A stretch of DNA of 64,000 nucleotides, taken from contig NZ_KB904334.1 in NCBI RefSeq assembly GCF_000379965.1, forward strand, positions 89,147-153,146. Reading direction: 5' to 3'. Below are positions 61,632 through 64,000 of the stretch, one piece after another. The notes under the pieces were generated by a model. The model worked only from the letters and a program-made list of their open reading frames with translations, was not told the DNA's origin and searched no databases. Positions within the stretch are counted from its first letter, which is position 1; each line of letters opens with the position of its first letter. The stretch is from Hoylesella nanceiensis DSM 19126 = JCM 15639. Its GTDB lineage: Bacteria; Bacteroidota; Bacteroidia; Bacteroidales; Bacteroidaceae. The translations under genes were made by a program, and so were the position numbers.

Positions 61632-64000
61632 ATGAAGAAATTATTCTTATTAATCCTTTGTATGTCTATAACCACGTTGTTAAAGGCGCAAGGTATTAGT
61701 GTTAGTGGTATCGTTTCGGATATCGATTCAAATGAACCCTTAGTGGGAGCAACGATTGTTGAGGTTGGAACTCACAACGGAACAGTGACCGATATGGATG
61801 GAAAATATCACTTAAAAGTTAGTAAAGAAGGTGCAACATTGCGTTTCTCTTACTTGGGTTACACCGACAAAATCCTCAAAGCAACCAACAGCTCTACTTT
61901 AAATGTTGGACTAAAATCATCTGCACACGAACTAGATGAAACCGTTGTGATAGGTTATAGCGGAACAATTGTTCGCTCAAAACTAACCAACTCTATCGCA
62001 AAAGTAAAAGACAAAGCACTTACTACTGGTATGTTCTCTAACCCTGCACAAGCATTGAGCGGTACAGTTGCAGGTCTAAGAGTAATCCAAAACTCTGGTA
62101 ACCCTAACTCTTCGCCAACAATTGTATTGCGTGGAGGTACCGACTACAATGGTTCTGGTACACCACTTATCGTTGTTGACGGTATGATTCGTGGTTCTAT
62201 GAACGACATCAACCCTAATGATATCGAGTCAATGGAGGTGATGAAGGATGCAGGAGCAACTGCTATCTATGGTTCAAGAGCAAACAATGGAGTTATTTTA
62301 ATTACAACTAAGAAGGGAAAAAGAGGAGATGGACAAATCAATTTCAACACTAAATTGTCTTGGAACTTCTTTAATAACCCTTATAAATTTAGCAATGCAC
62401 GAGACTATTTGCACTATGAACGTATGGGTTATGTGCACGCTAAGGAAAAAGGTACAGCTAACTTAAACTCATTAAGCGGTAACCAACCTTATGGAACTGG
62501 TAACGACTACAATGCAGACGGTAACAAATCGTCTATGGGTTTGTGGGGTGTTTACTTGAAAGACAACCTTTCTACCGACGTATATAACGAGCTTATGAGC
62601 AAGGGTTGGGAAACAATGATCGACCCAGTAACAGGCAAAGAGATTGTATTTGTGAACAACAGAATGGAAGATTTCAATATCAAATCTCCAAGTTTCTCAC
62701 AAGATTACAACCTAAACTATAGCGGTGGTAATGATAAAGGCCACTATTATGCAGGTCTTGGATATAACAAGAGCGAAGGAAATGCTATCGGAAACTACAA
62801 CCGCCGCTTATCTTTCTTGCTCAATGTAGACTACAAAATCAAATCATGGTTAACCACAATATCTAAGTTTAACTTCTCAACTACAAAGTATAAGGGTATC
62901 TCTCCATTCACAGGAGAAGAGAACTATTTCTCAAGAAACTTCTCTTATCCTCCTACATTCCGTGCTTATAACAACAATGGCGAAATGATTTTGGGTAAGA
63001 ACTCGGGTGATGGTAACCAACAATTCCTTGCTGATGCTTGGGATAATGATGAGAACAGACAGAAGTTTATGTTCTCTCAAGACTTCAAGATTAAGCCTTT
63101 CGAAGACCTAACTATTAACTTCAAAGGCGACTGGTTCTATGAGTTCTACAACTTTGAACGCTTCTATCGCACTTATCAAACAGCGCCAGGACAATTCAAT
63201 CGTTCACATAATTCAAGCGCACAAACTCAAAGAAACCTTACACAAACATACAATATCTTGTTTAACTACAACAAGACATTTGGCGATCACAGTCTAAGTG
63301 CATTGCTTGGTTGGGAATATTTCCACTCAAAATATGGAATGTTGAGCGGCAGTGGTTATAACCCTAACAACAATTACTTTAGAGATTTGCAATATACTAT
63401 CACCGAAGAAGGTGCAAGACAACTTGACTCTGGTCACTCTAAGTTCATCACTGAATCTTATTTCATGCGCTTAAACTACGACTATCAAGCTAAATATATC
63501 GCAAGTTTCACTGTTCGTCGTGATGGAATCTCAAAACTTGGAAAAGACAATAGATGGGGTGTTTTCCCTGGATTGTCACTCGGTTGGGTCTTTACTAAAG
63601 AAGACTTCATGAAGAAATATCCTTGGTTGAGCTTCGGTAAGCTACGTACTTCATTCGGACGTAATGGTAATGTGAACGAAAACTGGGTAGGAAACTACAC
63701 CATTCAAGGTGCTTTCGCACAAAGCTTATACAATGGTTCTCAAGCATTTACTTTGAGTTCTATTCCTAACTACTTCTTAACTTGGGAAACATCTCGCACA
63801 TTTGAGGTGGGTGTTGACTTAGGTTTCTTGAGCAATAAGCTTCAAATGGGCTTGACATGGTACGACAGAAGAACTTCAAACAAATATGCAAACATCACTA
63901 TTCCTGCTTCTTCTGGTTGGACAAGTTACATCTCTAACAACGGAACTCTACAAAATAGAGGTATCGAACTCGAGTTAGATTGGCACGCAGTGAGCAACAA
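61632..64000 (+). CDS. SusC/RagA-family TonB-linked outer-membrane protein, 3' end outside window
   Basis: Import channel of a glycan or peptide utilisation system; 789 codons are visible and the frame is open at the window end. The order is signal peptide (KLFLLILCMSITTLLKAQ), carboxypeptidase-like domain (VSGIVSDIDSNEPLVGATIVEVGTHNGTVTDMDGKY, about 22-105), the TonB box region LDETVVIGYSG (about 110), and a plug with LSGTVAGLRV, IVLRGGTDYNG, PLIVVDGMIRG and MKDAGATAIYGSRANNGVILITTKKG. The barrel follows. The SusD-type lipoprotein partner is expected just beyond the window. No regulator (HTCS or ECF σ/anti-σ) is visible upstream, where tRNA-Val lies. Confidence 0.95.
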   Translation, partial: MKKLFLLILCMSITTLLKAQGISVSGIVSDIDSNEPLVGATIVEVGTHNGTVTDMDGKYHLKVSKEGATLRFSYLGYTDKILKATNSSTLNVGLKSSAHELDETVVIGYSGTIVRSKLTNSIAKVKDKALTTGMFSNPAQALSGTVAGLRVIQNSGNPNSSPTIVLRGGTDYNGSGTPLIVVDGMIRGSMNDINPNDIESMEVMKDAGATAIYGSRANNGVILITTKKGKRGDGQINFNTKLSWNFFNNPYKFSNARDYLHYERMGYVHAKEKGTANLNSLSGNQPYGTGNDYNADGNKSSMGLWGVYLKDNLSTDVYNELMSKGWETMIDPVTGKEIVFVNNRMEDFNIKSPSFSQDYNLNYSGGNDKGHYYAGLGYNKSEGNAIGNYNRRLSFLLNVDYKIKSWLTTISKFNFSTTKYKGISPFTGEENYFSRNFSYPPTFRAYNNNGEMILGKNSGDGNQQFLADAWDNDENRQKFMFSQDFKIKPFEDLTINFKGDWFYEFYNFERFYRTYQTAPGQFNRSHNSSAQTQRNLTQTYNILFNYNKTFGDHSLSALLGWEYFHSKYGMLSGSGYNPNNNYFRDLQYTITEEGARQLDSGHSKFITESYFMRLNYDYQAKYIASFTVRRDGISKLGKDNRWGVFPGLSLGWVFTKEDFMKKYPWLSFGKLRTSFGRNGNVNENWVGNYTIQGAFAQSLYNGSQAFTLSSIPNYFLTWETSRTFEVGVDLGFLSNKLQMGLTWYDRRTSNKYANITIPASSGWTSYISNNGTLQNRGIELELDWHAVSN

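Overview
The window is an A+T-rich chromosomal segment from a Bacteroidales bacterium, most likely Prevotella or a close relative in Prevotellaceae. The evidence is a SusC/RagA-type TonB receptor, other TonB receptors paired with lipoproteins, a DUF4374 lipoprotein, a DUF3316 protein, many SPaseII lipoproteins, an α2-type glycyl-tRNA synthetase, and Bacteroidetes promoters (TTTG, 19-20 bp, TAnnTTTG) in front of many genes. No IS element, phage module or CRISPR array is visible. Both ends cut a gene: hemN on the left, a susC-like gene on the right.

Layout. 1-4.5 kb (minus): TonB receptor, AmpG/RhtX-like permease and hemN in one tight operon, plausibly for iron or porphyrin acquisition. 4.6-7.5 kb: zinc-ribbon membrane protein and a U32 (RlhA/TrhP-type) RNA-modification protein. 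8-12.2 kb: M13 metallopeptidase and ABC-F ATPase. 12.7-16.2 kb: thrS-infC-rpmI-rplT. 16.6-21.5 kb: fabI and a XusA/XusB-like TonB receptor plus DUF4374 lipoprotein. 21.8-25.4 kb: ruvX-def-TPR operon and a SPOR lipoprotein. 25.6-27.2 kb: YtxH/holin-like/coiled envelope trio and a SemiSWEET. 27.4-33.1 kb: a dlt-like locus (AMP ligase, carrier protein, MBOAT and two paralogous SGNH-like proteins). 33.2-36.5 kb: MATE transporter, a long putative structured RNA and an FKBP lipoprotein. 36.9-44.4 kb: YeiH, glyS, parC, DUF3316 and S41 peptidase. Then tRNA-Leu, an HxlR/oxidoreductase pair, a candidate small RNA, D-lactate dehydrogenase and asd. 49.6-54.2 kb: antiporter-lolD-cvfB-lipoprotein operon. 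54.5-60.8 kb: aspA, uracil permease, lactonase, tcdA and sdaA. Finally tRNA-Val and the susC-like gene.

The most unusual signal is not a gene. Nine intergenic elements spread over the window each consist of four tandem 22-bp units (88 bp). Each unit is a degenerate 15-bp dyad (AAAAGCANTGCTTTT) plus a 7-bp spacer. Where terminators and promoters can be recognised, the elements lie between the end of one transcription unit and the promoter of the next. They are absent from all six divergent promoter gaps. They look like phased binding sites or curved-DNA elements in untranscribed spacers; I do not recognise them as a described family.

Metabolically, the aspartase, serine dehydratase, D-lactate dehydrogenase and dependence on TonB-driven iron or porphyrin uptake fit a host-associated anaerobe that ferments amino acids and sugars. 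All functional calls are made from sequence motifs read by eye; no database search was possible.
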